Positions 54,044 to 63,846 are shown, counted from the stretch's first letter. The stretch is DNA of 64,000 nt from Rikenellaceae bacterium (GCA_015059905.1 SUZN01000006.1:1-64000); one strand, 5' to 3'. Numbers and translations: made by a program. Notes: a model not told the origin generated them from the sequence alone.

Positions 54044-55240
54044 ATGACTCAAACTATCCAACCCAAGCCACGCATCTCGTCTATCGATGCTCTGCGAGGT
54101 TTCTCGCTCATCGGTATTGTGCTTTTGCACTGTATGGAGCATTTCGACCTGACATCCTATCCCGAGTATGCCTCTGCGCTTATGCAGAAGATTGATATGG
54201 GTGTGTATGATGTTATCCGTTTCTTTGTGCAGGGAAAGTCTTATGCTATCTTCTCGATGTTGTTCGGTTTGAGTTTCTTCATACAGATGGATAATCAGGC
54301 AGATAAGGGCGTGGATTTCCGTCTGCGTTTCTTGTGGCGTATGGCTCTGCTGCTTGTGCTGGGCTATGTGAATGGCTTGATGTATATGGGCGAGTTTTTT
54401 GTTGTCTATGCCATTTTGGGCTGTGTTATGGTGCTGTTGTGGCGTGTGCCAACCAAGGTTCTGCTCGTTCTCGCGCTGTTGCTTTTCTTGCAGATACCAG
54501 AGTGGGTGTCGCTGGGCAAGGTGCTTGTTGGCGGTGCGCCAAATGAGCGTAGCGAGATGGCAAAATATATGAGTTCACTATATGTCGAGTGTGCCGATGT
54601 ATTTACCAATGGTACTTTCTGGGATATGATTAAGTTCAACCTCTGGAATGGTCAGCTGGCGAAGTGTTTGTGGGTTGTAGCTGTGGCTCGTTACTTGCAG
54701 CTCATAGGTCTGTTTATCATAGGACTGCTCATCGGTCGAGCAGGTATTCACCGCAGTGAGGAGAGCCTGGTTAAGTGGAGTCGTCGAGCTCTGCCCTGGG
54801 CGTTGGGTGTATTTGCTGTGTTCTATGGAGCATCATTGTTGCTGCCAGCGTTTGGTCTGGAGGGCTTTGCTCTGCGCCAGAGTAGAATGTTGCTTCGCAA
54901 CTATGCTAATCTGGGTCAGATGATATTCTACGTTGCAGGCTTGACTCTGCTCTATTACAAGAGCAAGGGCTGGCGTTCGGTGCTCGATAAGCTGGCGCCT
55001 GTGGGACGTATGAGCGTAACGAACTATATGATGCAGTCAGTTTTCGGCGTCTTTATCTTCTACGGTTTTGGTCTTAACCTCGCCTCTGCTACATTCTCGG
55101 AGTGCGCTGTGGCGGGCGTAGTGATTTGCGCTGTGCAGATACTCTTCAGTAATTGGTGGATGAAGCATCATTACTATGGTCCTGTTGAGTGGTTGTGGCG
55201 TACGGCGACGTGGATGAAGCGCGTACCACTTAAAAGATAA
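54044..55240 (+). CDS. DUF418 domain-containing membrane protein
   Basis: A 398-residue polytopic inner-membrane protein (about nine segments). The N-terminal RISSIDALRGFSLIGIVLLH is the DUF418/DUF1624 opening, and the C-terminal GRMSVTNYMMQSVFGVFIFYGFG is the conserved DUF418 end. Related to acyltransferase-3-like membrane enzymes, with unknown substrate. It begins 68 nt after yidD. A terminator follows at 55309. Confidence 0.88.
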   Translation: MTQTIQPKPRISSIDALRGFSLIGIVLLHCMEHFDLTSYPEYASALMQKIDMGVYDVIRFFVQGKSYAIFSMLFGLSFFIQMDNQADKGVDFRLRFLWRMALLLVLGYVNGLMYMGEFFVVYAILGCVMVLLWRVPTKVLLVLALLLFLQIPEWVSLGKVLVGGAPNERSEMAKYMSSLYVECADVFTNGTFWDMIKFNLWNGQLAKCLWVVAVARYLQLIGLFIIGLLIGRAGIHRSEESLVKWSRRALPWALGVFAVFYGASLLLPAFGLEGFALRQSRMLLRNYANLGQMIFYVAGLTLLYYKSKGWRSVLDKLAPVGRMSVTNYMMQSVFGVFIFYGFGLNLASATFSECAVAGVVICAVQILFSNWWMKHHYYGPVEWLWRTATWMKRVPLKR

Positions 55241-55308
55241 AAATTGTCTAACAGGGAGTTTTCTGCGTTACACAATTTTTTCAGAAAGGGGCAAGGATAG
55301 AAAAAGCA

Positions 55309-55345
55309 AAGGCTGCTAACTTAAGAGTTGGCAGCCCTTGTTGTT
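55309..55345. terminator. Terminator between DUF418 and GH106 genes
   Basis: GGCTGCTAAC (55311-55320) pairs with GTTGGCAGCC (55327-55336), with one wobble pair, in a convergent intergenic space. Confidence 0.7.
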
Positions 55346-58300
55346 TTATTCATTAAAGTATAGCAGCTCGGCTTTGCCTATCAGACCCGAGGCGGGTATT
55401 ACGCTTGAAGCGTTGTAAGGGTTGGCTGTAAGCGATATTTTGCGCTCCTCGGCGGGCAACTGCATATCTCCCACGATGCGGTTTACCCATTTGTTCACAA
55501 CCTCCACACGCAGCTTGTTCTCGCCCTCCTTCAAGTGTTTGCTTATATCGACCTGATAAGGCTCGCACCACACGCCGCCAGCATACTCATCATTCACATA
55601 TACCTTTGCCATACACTCCACACGCTCGAAGTCAAGCACAGTGCGTGATGCGGGCTCGGCGGTGAATGTAGTGGTGTAGTTCATTGTACCAGAGAAGTAA
55701 CGAAGCTCCTTATCTGCGCTCTTTGAGAAGTCGGCCAGAGAGTTGAGCTTTACACCATCGGGCGATGATAACTTGCCCTCGAACGTTACGCTCCAGGGAG
55801 CTGTGAGCTCTTCTGTGGCAGTGGCTACGGGGTTGTTTGCTATAGATGTAGGCTTCAGGGCATTTGTGCGGAATACCACAAAACCGCTACCCAGCGACTC
55901 AAGGTGGAGAGGCAGCTTGATGCCTCCCTCCACCACCTCATATTCGGGCAGTGCGCGTATCGAACCATCCAGCGCATCCCAAAACTCTGGGTACAATCCG
56001 CTCTCAACGCGGAACGTAGGCGCTACATCTATGGGCTTTGATGATTGATTTGAGAGGAAGAATATCTCGGCACCCATCGTTGAGCGGTGGTTGTAGAGCA
56101 GTGGCTCCGATGGCGCGATGGCGCAGTCGGGCACAAGCTCTATCTCGGCAAAAAGCTCTTCCAGCGTGTAGCCGTTGAATACACGACCCTTGCCGTAGCT
56201 ATTTACACCGCGTTTGTCAAAGCACTCGCCCCACAGCTCGCGTGAGAGCGTCTCCACCTCCTTGTCCGCTTCGGGGTAGTTCTTCAGACTTGGCGAGTAG
56301 ATAGGGGGCGTGCCAAGGATTGTTGCACCGTCATTCACCATTCGTTTGATTTTCGTAAGCAGCTCGGGGCGCATATTGTCGGTCGGTGGCAATACCAGAA
56401 CGCGGTATGTCGTGCCGTGAGGCAGCGTGATGTTGCCTTGTGCCACGTTTGCTCCGAGCATCAGCACCTCGGCATTTATATAGTCAAACTGATATCCCTT
56501 TGGTAGCGCTGGGTGCTGTAAGCCTGTCATCTTCGGAGCATCCTCGCCGATGAGGTACGCCACATCGGCGATGTTTATACCGCGCTGAAGCATATAGTTG
56601 CATCGCTTGAGATACGAGGTGAAGAGGTCGAAGTGCGAGAACCATGTGTTGTGAGCGTCAAACTCATTGCCAAACCACGCATTTATGCCAGGGTAGCTGG
56701 CTGTGTCCGCCTGCTGGATGTAGAGGTGCAGCAGCGTTGAGTTGATACCCTCGGTGAAGAAGCGGTCGGTGCGCTGCTTCATATCAATCGGAGAGCGTGA
56801 GTAGGCAGGACCGCCTGATGTGTTCGATTCCGCCCATATCTTGCGCTTGCCGTAGATGTGTCCGCACGATGATGCAGCACGATTCTCTATGTCGCCCAGC
56901 TCGCCTACGCTCCAGAACTCGCCGCCAATCTCATCCGACTGACCTCCGTACTGCAGGAACTCGCCAGGGAAGCCCCAGTGACCGTAGCACTCGAGCCACG
57001 TCGTGAGTCCGTGAGCGTTGCTTATCTCCTTCAATCCGCCAACATACTCATACGCCACGCGGTCGGCGACGAAGCGGCGCAGGTCCCACAGGAAGCGGTC
57101 GCTCAGGTCGTTGTTACCCACCGTATAACCGTAGTATGCAGGCAGATAGGGCAGCATTGAGTATCCATAGGTGGACTCGAACTCGGCTATCATATCGTCT
57201 GTAAAGTTCTGACCACCTGTCTCGTAGCTATCCTGCACAACAACCTTGAATGTGGTGCGGTCCTTCTCGGGTATGCGGCGCAAAATCTCGCCTATGTAGG
57301 CATCGAAGTGTCGCTGTGTGTGGTGGCGGCTCAACTTATCAACCTCCAAACCCGTAGCCTCGGGTGTTGCGGGCGAGTTTGTCACGCCCGTAGGGGTCAT
57401 TCCTGTGTGTAATACAATCCACTCGCCCTCGGGCGCATCCCACTTCAGCGTGCCGTTGGTCACCTTGTCGCTAATGTCGATAACTTTTGCTGGGTCGATG
57501 GCGTAGCTGCTGTCGTCAAGTGCTGGCTGCTTCGCCCACATATAGTGGTCCCAGTAGGGTAACGGGGTCTGGCACATCTTCGCGAGGCTCTTCTCGGCAT
57601 AGTTTGCTATGCGAGCTGTTGGCGAGAGTGTGAGTCGCTCAATTCCTCCTGGCATATGTGTCGGCTCCATTGCGAGGCGGAACTCCTTCGCTGTGGTCGC
57701 ATCAAACGAGAGTACGGCAGGCGCAAAAGGAGTAAAGCCCACATTCAAACCTGCGTTTGAACGGTCAATATGCTGCGATGCTATGCGGCGCCACTCGCCC
57801 TCGACGAGTGCCTCGAGGTGTACTTTAGCCATCATTGGCTTATGCGAGATGTGCAGCGTGAGTGAGCGCACAGTGGTCTCTGTGGGGAATTTTATGTCAA
57901 TTGTATTTGTCTGGTGAGGCTTCAATGAAGTGTTGTCCGTAGGTGTGATTGTTGCCGCCTCTGCCGTAGCATAATCTTTTGGTGCGGGGTAGGCTATTGT
58001 GCGAACGTGCTGGAATGGGGTAGCAGGTGTTGCAAGCTGCACGCTAACCTCGCCGCCGCCCTTGACGAGAAGCTCCGATGCTGCAAGGTAGCGCATCGAC
58101 TCCTCGGGCTTCACCCAGGGACCTCCCGACTGGCTCCAGCCAGGAGAGTTGAAGATACCTATCTCGATATTAAGTTCCGAGGCCGTCTTGAGGGCTGTGT
58201 GCAACACCTCCCACCACTCGTCGCTAAATATCTTTACACTCTTGTCTGTGTAGAGTCCATCCTGACCAATGTCGCCGATGAAGGCGCGGTTGATGCCCGC

Positions 58301-58486
58301 CTGTTTCATTGCGTGCAGGTCGGCAATGACGCCCTCTTTGGAGATATTTCCCGAAATCCAATACCAATATACGGCAGTCTGTACCTCCTCTGGTGGATTT
58401 TGGAAGTCACGCTCCATCTCTGGTGAAGAGCAAGAGCATAGCGTTGTGATTAACGCAAATAGAAAAAGTTGTAAAGAGTGTTTCAT
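55346..58486 (-). CDS. GH106-family alpha-L-rhamnosidase-like lipoprotein
   Basis: A 1046-residue secreted lipoprotein (signal KHSLQLFLFALITTLCSC). The N-terminal GNISKEGVIADLHAMKQAGI, NSPGWSQSGGPWV, then EFESTYGYSMLPYLPAYYGY and YGHWGFPGEFLQYGGQSDEIGGEFW are the GH106 TIM-barrel landmarks. The C-terminal beta domains include FERVECMAKVYVNDEYAGGVWCEPYQVDIS. GH106 enzymes release rhamnose from rhamnogalacturonan and similar glycans. The ATG at 58486 is preferred to a TTG at 58504, because the latter lies in the promoter box. Confidence 0.85.
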   Translation of the reverse strand: MKHSLQLFLFALITTLCSCSSPEMERDFQNPPEEVQTAVYWYWISGNISKEGVIADLHAMKQAGINRAFIGDIGQDGLYTDKSVKIFSDEWWEVLHTALKTASELNIEIGIFNSPGWSQSGGPWVKPEESMRYLAASELLVKGGGEVSVQLATPATPFQHVRTIAYPAPKDYATAEAATITPTDNTSLKPHQTNTIDIKFPTETTVRSLTLHISHKPMMAKVHLEALVEGEWRRIASQHIDRSNAGLNVGFTPFAPAVLSFDATTAKEFRLAMEPTHMPGGIERLTLSPTARIANYAEKSLAKMCQTPLPYWDHYMWAKQPALDDSSYAIDPAKVIDISDKVTNGTLKWDAPEGEWIVLHTGMTPTGVTNSPATPEATGLEVDKLSRHHTQRHFDAYIGEILRRIPEKDRTTFKVVVQDSYETGGQNFTDDMIAEFESTYGYSMLPYLPAYYGYTVGNNDLSDRFLWDLRRFVADRVAYEYVGGLKEISNAHGLTTWLECYGHWGFPGEFLQYGGQSDEIGGEFWSVGELGDIENRAASSCGHIYGKRKIWAESNTSGGPAYSRSPIDMKQRTDRFFTEGINSTLLHLYIQQADTASYPGINAWFGNEFDAHNTWFSHFDLFTSYLKRCNYMLQRGINIADVAYLIGEDAPKMTGLQHPALPKGYQFDYINAEVLMLGANVAQGNITLPHGTTYRVLVLPPTDNMRPELLTKIKRMVNDGATILGTPPIYSPSLKNYPEADKEVETLSRELWGECFDKRGVNSYGKGRVFNGYTLEELFAEIELVPDCAIAPSEPLLYNHRSTMGAEIFFLSNQSSKPIDVAPTFRVESGLYPEFWDALDGSIRALPEYEVVEGGIKLPLHLESLGSGFVVFRTNALKPTSIANNPVATATEELTAPWSVTFEGKLSSPDGVKLNSLADFSKSADKELRYFSGTMNYTTTFTAEPASRTVLDFERVECMAKVYVNDEYAGGVWCEPYQVDISKHLKEGENKLRVEVVNKWVNRIVGDMQLPAEERKISLTANPYNASSVIPASGLIGKAELLYFNE

Positions 58487-58501
58487 AGTAGATTGTTTTT
58501 C

Positions 58502-58509
58502 CAAAGTTA
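58502..58509 (-). promoter_or_regulatory. -7 box of the GH106 gene
   Basis: Minus-strand TAACTTTG fits TAnnTTTG, 15 nt before the ATG at 58486. This decides the start. Confidence 0.6.
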
Positions 58510-58512
58510 CAA

Positions 58513-58548
58513 AAAAATAGCTTATCCCAATAGGAATAAGCTATTTTT
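58513..58548 (-). terminator. Terminator of rny
   Basis: AAAAATAGCTTAT (58513-58525) and ATAAGCTATTTTT (58536-58548) form a 13-bp stem with an A/T-rich flank on both sides. It separates rny from the GH106 promoter. Confidence 0.8.
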
Positions 58549-58564
58549 CTCTTATCGGTGGTTG

Positions 58565-60115
58565 TTACTTCGCGTAGCTTACCGAGCGAGTCTCACGGAT
58601 GACGGTGATCTTCACCTGACCTGGGTAGGTCATCTCATCCTGAATCTTCTTTGCTATGTCGTGTGACAATGACTCTGACTCCTGATCCGAGAGCTTGTCG
58701 GCACCTACGATTACGCGCAACTCACGACCCGCCTGGATGGCATAGGTCTTAACCACACCTGGGTAGGAGAGCGCTATATCCTCCATCTCCTTCAATCGCT
58801 TGATATAAGACTCCACAACCTCGCGACGTGCGCCTGGACGTGCGCCCGAGATGGCGTCACACACCTGAATGATAGGAGCAATCATAGATGTCATCTCCGC
58901 CTCGTCGTGGTGAGCTCCGATGGCGTTGCATACGTCTGCCTTCTCCTTGTACTTCTCCGCCAGCTTCATACCGATGATTGCGTGTGGCAACTCTGGCTCG
59001 TCGTCGGGTACCTTACCGATATCGTGCAACAGACCTGCTCGGCGTGCCGCCTTTGGGTTAAGACCCAACTCGGCAGCCATGATACCTGCCAGGTTGGCTG
59101 TCTCGCGGGCGTGTTGCAAGAGGTTCTGACCATATGACGAGCGATACTTCATCTTACCAATCAAACGGATAAGCTCTGGGTGCAGACCGTGAATACCAAG
59201 GTCGATGGCTGTACGCTTACCTACCTCCACAATCTCCTCCTCAATCTGCTTCTTCACCTTCGCTACGACCTCCTCGATGCGGGCAGGGTGGATACGACCG
59301 TCGGTCACGAGCTGGTGCAGTGCAAGACGTGCAATCTCACGACGTACAGGGTCAAAGCCACTCAGGATGATAGCCTCGGGGGTGTCATCAACGATAATCT
59401 CGATGCCTGTGGCTGCCTCCAGGGCGCGGATATTACGACCCTCACGACCGATGATACGACCCTTCACCTCGTCGCTGTCGATGTTGAACACCGTCACAGC
59501 ATTCTCGATGGCTGTCTCTGTCGCTACGCGCTGGATTGAGGCTACGATGATACGCTTCGCCTCCTTTGTTGCAGTGAGCTTTGCCTCTTCGATTGTCTCG
59601 TTGATGTATGAGTCAGCCTCTGCCTTTGCATCAGCCTTCATATTCTCCACAAGGATGTTCTTTGCCTCCTCGGCGCTCATACCTGAAATCTGCTCCAGAC
59701 GTACGTTCTGCTCCTTGATAATGCCTGCCAGCTCCTCTTTCTTGTTGTTGAGGCTGCTAATCTGACTATCCATCTGTGCCTTCAGGCGGTCATTCTCCTT
59801 GATTTTGTTCTCAAGGTCGCGGTGCTGATTCTGGAGTGAAGCCTCCAACTGCTTTGCTCTCTGCTCGATGTTTGCAATCTCCTGATTGCGCTTGTTTACC
59901 GCGCGGTCGTGCTCGCTCTTTAGCTGGATGAACTTCTCCTTTGCCTGGAGAATCTTCTCCTTCTTAATCATTTCACCCTCTGCCTCTGCCTCCTTGAGTG
60001 CAGCGGCACGTTGCTTCTTTATCGTGTTTTTGGTGATATAGGTGGTCACGAGTACGTAAGCGCCTATACCCACTATCGCCGATATTGCTGCTGTTATGAT
60101 ATACGCTGTTACCAT
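58565..60115 (-). CDS. rny: Ribonuclease Y
   Basis: A 516-residue membrane-anchored endoribonuclease that starts mRNA decay. There is an N-terminal transmembrane helix, a long coiled coil (about 30-200, rich in KEK/EAE), a KH domain ([37 protein letters not shown] begins about 215, quoted in part: [15 protein letters not shown]) and an HD domain ([21 protein letters not shown]). The C-terminal domain is complete. It lies downstream of the 6S-like RNA and zapA genes. Confidence 0.95.
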   Translation of the reverse strand: MVTAYIITAAISAIVGIGAYVLVTTYITKNTIKKQRAAALKEAEAEGEMIKKEKILQAKEKFIQLKSEHDRAVNKRNQEIANIEQRAKQLEASLQNQHRDLENKIKENDRLKAQMDSQISSLNNKKEELAGIIKEQNVRLEQISGMSAEEAKNILVENMKADAKAEADSYINETIEEAKLTATKEAKRIIVASIQRVATETAIENAVTVFNIDSDEVKGRIIGREGRNIRALEAATGIEIIVDDTPEAIILSGFDPVRREIARLALHQLVTDGRIHPARIEEVVAKVKKQIEEEIVEVGKRTAIDLGIHGLHPELIRLIGKMKYRSSYGQNLLQHARETANLAGIMAAELGLNPKAARRAGLLHDIGKVPDDEPELPHAIIGMKLAEKYKEKADVCNAIGAHHDEAEMTSMIAPIIQVCDAISGARPGARREVVESYIKRLKEMEDIALSYPGVVKTYAIQAGRELRVIVGADKLSDQESESLSHDIAKKIQDEMTYPGQVKITVIRETRSVSYAK

Positions 60116-60159
60116 TGTAGTGTTTTGTATATTAGTTAATAAAAAAGGTTTTCACGTTC

Positions 60160-60330
60160 AAAAAATAAAAAACCGCATAGCGTTTCCTTTTCTTGTTTGA
60201 CGAATCTGCCGATAAGTCAAGGTGTGGGGCTCCGGAGTTCGCAACCTTCCAATGGTGCGTACACACCCCCGAAGGGGTTAAGGCCTGATTTTGAGAAACC
60301 GAGAGTTGACCCAATATAATAAGTGTTCAG
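60160..60330 (-). ncRNA. Candidate 6S RNA (ssrS-like)
   Basis: In the 348-nt gap between zapA and rny, a minus-strand -7 box (TAGCTTTG, 60336-60343) is followed by about 170 nt ending in a hairpin plus T run (60160-60187). No ORF is present. The RNA can form a rod: GGGUCAA near the 5' end with UUGACUU near the 3' end, and GGCCUU with AAGGUU further in, with a CCCCUUCGGGG hairpin at the tip. Length and position (near zapA) fit a 6S RNA, but I cannot compare it with a covariance model, so the name is tentative. Confidence 0.45.
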
Positions 60331-60335
60331 TTTCA

Positions 60336-60343
60336 CAAAGCTA
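60336..60343 (-). promoter_or_regulatory. -7 box of the candidate 6S RNA
   Basis: Minus-strand TAGCTTTG fits TAnnTTTG. Confidence 0.5.
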
Positions 60344-60419
60344 TAAGGAAATCTATGCGGGTAGATTTTTTATGTATAAGAACTCGTTTTCAAATAATTG
60401 TTAAGCAGGCTATAAAGTC

Positions 60420-60450
60420 AAAGCATACGTTGGTTTGGTCCAAATGCTTT
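60420..60450 (-). terminator. Probable terminator of zapA
   Basis: AAAGCAT and ATGCTTT pair, with an inner TTGG/CCAA, giving a hairpin 14 nt past the zapA stop. A run of nine C (60452-60460) lies between stop and hairpin. Confidence 0.45.
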
Positions 60451-60463
60451 ACCCCCCCCCTCA

Positions 60464-60778
60464 CTATTTTGTCGCCTTCTTTTTGGGAATGCGGTTTAGG
60501 TGCTGGTCGAGGCGTTTTGATAGCTCGTCCAGAGCCTTCATATCTTCGTCGCCCAATTCGTTTTGCTTGCTTATCGTAATATAGTTTATGTTGCTTTGCA
60601 GAGCAGCTATCGCCAGGCAATCCTGCATTGTAAAGCTCTCGCCAAAGATTTTCTGGTACTTACCCACGGAGTTGTTTACCTCACGCTCCGCCAAGCGATA
60701 AATCTCCTCCTTATCGCTGTCGATGGTCATCTGGTAGGATTTGCCTCCCACCTTGAGGCTTATCTTTTGCTTTGCCAT
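60464..60778 (-). CDS. zapA: Cell division protein ZapA
   Basis: A 104-residue protein that bundles FtsZ filaments. ISLKVGGKSYQMTIDSDKEEIYRLAEREVNNSV is the ZapA globular domain, followed by a helical coiled coil (NELGDEDMKALDELSKRLDQHL). The start MAKQK at 60778 gives the normal length. It lies 8 nt after the ZapB-like gene and is probably co-transcribed with it. Confidence 0.88.
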   Translation of the reverse strand: MAKQKISLKVGGKSYQMTIDSDKEEIYRLAEREVNNSVGKYQKIFGESFTMQDCLAIAALQSNINYITISKQNELGDEDMKALDELSKRLDQHLNRIPKKKATK

Positions 60779-60786
60779 AGGTAAAG

Positions 60787-61080
60787 TTATTGTGCTTTGG
60801 TGAGTAATGCGATGCACTTATCAACCTCCCGCAATAATTGGTTGATGCGTGCGCGCGATTTTGCCTTGTCTGCCGTATTACCGCCCAGACTCTGTGCAAG
60901 TTGCATACGCTGCAATTCCGCCTTGAGAGCCATATTCTCCTCCTGCTGCTTGCGAAGTTCAGCCTTCAACGCATCACGCTCCGATGTAAGCGTAGCCACT
61001 TGCGCCTCAATCTTCTCGTGCTGCGCAATGACTCTTTCTGCTTGAGCCTGAATATGTGAAATTATACTTTTGCAAGCCAT
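60787..61080 (-). CDS. Short coiled-coil protein, ZapB-like
   Basis: A 97-residue protein, nearly all heptad coiled coil (AQVATLTSERDALKAELRKQQEEN), with a C-terminal RARINQLLREVDKCIALL helix. It has no clear family. The position immediately before zapA and the coiled coil make a ZapB-like cell-division partner plausible. The ATG at 61080 is chosen because the upstream ATG at 61113 overlaps the promoter box (61111-61118). Confidence 0.7.
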   Translation of the reverse strand: MACKSIISHIQAQAERVIAQHEKIEAQVATLTSERDALKAELRKQQEENMALKAELQRMQLAQSLGGNTADKAKSRARINQLLREVDKCIALLTKAQ

Positions 61081-61110
61081 CGTCGGTCGGTTTATGACAG
61101 ATTTAACATT

Positions 61111-61118
61111 CAAAGGTA
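61111..61118 (-). promoter_or_regulatory. -7 box of the zapB-like/zapA operon
   Basis: Minus-strand TACCTTTG fits TAnnTTTG, 30 nt before the ATG at 61080. Confidence 0.55.
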
Positions 61119-61179
61119 ATAAAAAAATATATTTCCTACAAATTTTAGCCTTTGAGTGTTGTTAAAATGTGTAAAAAAA

Positions 61180-62499
61180 CTATTTGTTGCACCTTTTGCG
61201 TGCTGGGGCAATCACCTCGCCGTAGAGGTCGAAGTTTTCAGCTCCCGTGATGCGAACCTCGTAGAAAGAGCCTCGGCGCAGCTGTCGCAGGTGGGCAGGG
61301 ATGAGTATCTCCTGGTCCACCTCGGGCGAGTCATACTCCGAGCGGGCAACGTAGTAATCGCCCTGGCGCGAATCCACTATTACACGCATCGTGCGACCCA
61401 CGCGCTCCAGATTGTTGTCGAGCGAAATCTGCTCTTGAAGCGACATTATGCGGTCGGCGCGGTGCTGCTTCTCTTCTTGAGGCACGTCATCCTTGAGGTT
61501 CAGCGCAGAGTAGGTGCCCTCCTCCTCCGAGTAGGGGAATACGCCCAGGCGGTCGAACTTCACCTCGCGCACAAACTCCTCCAGTTCCTTCACATCCTGC
61601 TCTGTCTCGCCTGGGTAGCCCACCAGCAGCGTTGTACGCAGTGCGATGTCGGGGATGAGTCGGCGCAGACGCTTGATAAGCTCCAGAGCCTCCGCCTTGG
61701 TGTGGCGACGCTTCATTGCCGAGAGCATATTGTCCGATATGTGCTGGAATGGGATGTCGAGGTATTTGCATATCTTTGGCTCGCGTGCCATCACCTCAAT
61801 CACATCCTCGGGGAATGCCGCAGGGTAGGCGTAGTGCAGACGTATCCACTCGATGCCCTCGATGCGACACAGACGTGTGAGCAGTTCCGCCAGACGGCGC
61901 TCGCCGTAGAGGTCAATGCCGTAGTATGTCGTGTCCTGCGCGATGACCATCAGCTCCTTCACGCCCTTGGCTGCGAGCTTGCGCGCCTCCTCCTCCAGCA
62001 CCTCCATCGGGATAGATGTGTGCTTGCCTCGTATGAGTGGTATGGCGCAGTAGCCGCATAGCCAGTTGCAACCCTCGGCAATCTTCAGATAGGCGTAGTG
62101 TGAGGGTGTTGTTATCCAACGCTCGGTCTCAAGCTCCGCTTTGTGCTCGCCACCCAACGCCTCGACGATGGCAGCCCAATCCTTCACGCCGAAATACTTA
62201 TCCACTTCGGGTATCTCGTCACGCAACTCGTCGGCATAACGCTCGCTCAAGCAGCCAATTACAAACAGCTGCTCGATATATCCCGCCTCCTTTGCCGCAA
62301 CGGCTTCCAAGATAAGCTCGATGCTCTCTTGCTTGGCGTCGCCGATGAAGCCGCAGGTGTTTATCACCACCACATCGGCATCCAGGCTGTCATCATCCGC
62401 CGAGAGCTTGTATCCTGCCGCCTCAAGCTGCGCCATCAGATGCTCGCTGTCAACGGTGTTCTTCGAGCAACCAAGTGTTATGACGTTGATTTTTTTCAT
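61180..62499 (-). CDS. rimO: Ribosomal protein S12 methylthiotransferase RimO
   Basis: A 439-residue radical-SAM enzyme that adds a methylthio group to an Asp of ribosomal protein S12. The N-terminal cluster cysteines are C11 (LGCSKN), C49 (NTCGFI) and C83 (IGCLSER). The radical-SAM triad C144-x3-C148-x2-C151 lies in EGCNWLCGYCAIP. A C-terminal TRAM domain ends the protein. The gap to ftsY is 3 nt, so the two form an operon. Confidence 0.95.
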   Translation of the reverse strand: MKKINVITLGCSKNTVDSEHLMAQLEAAGYKLSADDDSLDADVVVINTCGFIGDAKQESIELILEAVAAKEAGYIEQLFVIGCLSERYADELRDEIPEVDKYFGVKDWAAIVEALGGEHKAELETERWITTPSHYAYLKIAEGCNWLCGYCAIPLIRGKHTSIPMEVLEEEARKLAAKGVKELMVIAQDTTYYGIDLYGERRLAELLTRLCRIEGIEWIRLHYAYPAAFPEDVIEVMAREPKICKYLDIPFQHISDNMLSAMKRRHTKAEALELIKRLRRLIPDIALRTTLLVGYPGETEQDVKELEEFVREVKFDRLGVFPYSEEEGTYSALNLKDDVPQEEKQHRADRIMSLQEQISLDNNLERVGRTMRVIVDSRQGDYYVARSEYDSPEVDQEILIPAHLRQLRRGSFYEVRITGAENFDLYGEVIAPARKRCNK

Positions 62500-62502
62500 A
62501 CC

Positions 62503-63552
62503 TTATTTTCCCTCTCCGAAAAGGGCGTTTACAAAGTCGTGACGGTCGAACATGCGCAACTGGTCGATGCCCTCGCCGATGCCGATGTAGCGCACGGGGA
62601 TGTGGAACTGGTCGCTGATGCCGATTACCACACCACCCTTGGCTGTGCCATCCAACTTGGTGATTGTGAGTGATGTAACCTGTGTCGCCTGTGTGAACTG
62701 ACGCGCCTGCTCAAAGGCGTTCTGACCCGTAGAGCCATCCAGCACGAGCATAACCTCGTGTGGGGCGTTGGGGATAACCTTCGCCATCACGTTGCGTATC
62801 TTCGTCAGCTCGTTCATCAAGCCAATCTTGTTGTGCAGACGTCCTGCGGTGTCGATAAGCACCACGTCGGCACCATTTGCGACAGCCGACTTAAGCGTGT
62901 CGAACGCCACCGAAGCGGGGTCGGAACCCATCTCCTGACGTATCATCGTAGCCCCTGCGCGCTCTGCCCATACGGCGAGCTGGTCAATCGCCGCCGCGCG
63001 GAACGTATCCGCCGCACCGATATATACCTTGCGACCCGCCTTCGTGAGCTGTGCCGCGAGCTTGCCGATGGTGGTGGTCTTGCCTGCGCCATTTACACCC
63101 ACAACCATCATCACATAAGGCGTACCCTCCTGCACCTCCAGACCCATATCCTGCTGCGATGAGTGTGACTCCTCCATTAGTGATGCAATCTCGTCACGCA
63201 GGATGGCGTTGAGCTCCGAGGTGTTCATATACTTGTCGCGCGCTATGCGCTCCTCGATGCGGTTGATGATTTTCACGGTTGTCTCTACACCCACATCGGA
63301 TGTGATAAGCACCTCCTCCAGGTCATCCAGCACGTCGGCATCTACCGTCGAGCGACCCGCCACCGCGCGCGCCAGCTTCGAGAAAAAGCCCTCCTTGGTC
63401 TTCTGCAAGCCCGATGAAAGCTCCTCTTTCTGCGCCTCGGTGTGCTGCTCTTCAGCCTGCTCCTGAGCCTGTTGTGCGGCAGCCTGATCCTCGGATGTCG
63501 CCACTACCTCGGCACTATCTTTCTTCTTCTTAAAAAGGTCAAAAAATCCCAT
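62503..63552 (-). CDS. ftsY: Signal recognition particle receptor FtsY
   Basis: A 349-residue SRP GTPase that docks SRP-ribosome complexes at the membrane. After an acidic, Glu/Ala-rich N-terminal A domain (about 10-60) come the N domain and the G domain: GVNGAGKTTTIGKLA (P-loop), DTAGRLHNK and TKLDGTAKGG. The start MGFFDLFKKKK at 63552 gives the amphipathic N-terminal end usual in Bacteroidales. Promoter at 63603-63610. Confidence 0.95.
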   Translation of the reverse strand: MGFFDLFKKKKDSAEVVATSEDQAAAQQAQEQAEEQHTEAQKEELSSGLQKTKEGFFSKLARAVAGRSTVDADVLDDLEEVLITSDVGVETTVKIINRIEERIARDKYMNTSELNAILRDEIASLMEESHSSQQDMGLEVQEGTPYVMMVVGVNGAGKTTTIGKLAAQLTKAGRKVYIGAADTFRAAAIDQLAVWAERAGATMIRQEMGSDPASVAFDTLKSAVANGADVVLIDTAGRLHNKIGLMNELTKIRNVMAKVIPNAPHEVMLVLDGSTGQNAFEQARQFTQATQVTSLTITKLDGTAKGGVVIGISDQFHIPVRYIGIGEGIDQLRMFDRHDFVNALFGEGK

Positions 63553-63602
63553 AATCTTCTTCAGTTTTGCGCCATAGCTATACAATATGGCATATTATCA
63601 CA

Positions 63603-63610
63603 CAAAGTTA
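63603..63610 (-). promoter_or_regulatory. -7 box of ftsY-rimO
   Basis: Minus-strand TAACTTTG fits TAnnTTTG. The leader of about 45 nt contains the inverted repeat GCCATA...TATGGC. Confidence 0.6.
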
Positions 63611-63712
63611 CGATTTTTTTACGCAACTACCAAAATTATAGGCTTGAACGGGTTGTTGTTGTGAAAATTATTAAGAATATTCTCTTCGGTGGCTGGGCGA
63701 TGCTAATTATTG

Positions 63713-63795
63713 TGTCATTGCGAGGAGCGTAGCGACGTGGCAATCTCTTTATTTTAGATGAGATTCCCACGCTCATTTCATTCGCTCGGAACGAC
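63713..63795. repeat. Palindromic repeat element, second copy
   Basis: Arms GTCATTGCGAGGAG...GGCAATCTC (63713-63747) and GAGATTCCCACGCTC...GGAACGAC (63760-63795) are inverted and match the element at 11633-11725 in the opposite arrangement. It lies between ftsY and the candidate invertible promoter. The gap 63553-64000 holds no credible gene. Confidence 0.8.
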
Positions 63796-63846
63796 GCCTT
63801 TTATATATGGCGTAAGAAAGTTAAAATCATATTGCAATATCCTGCC

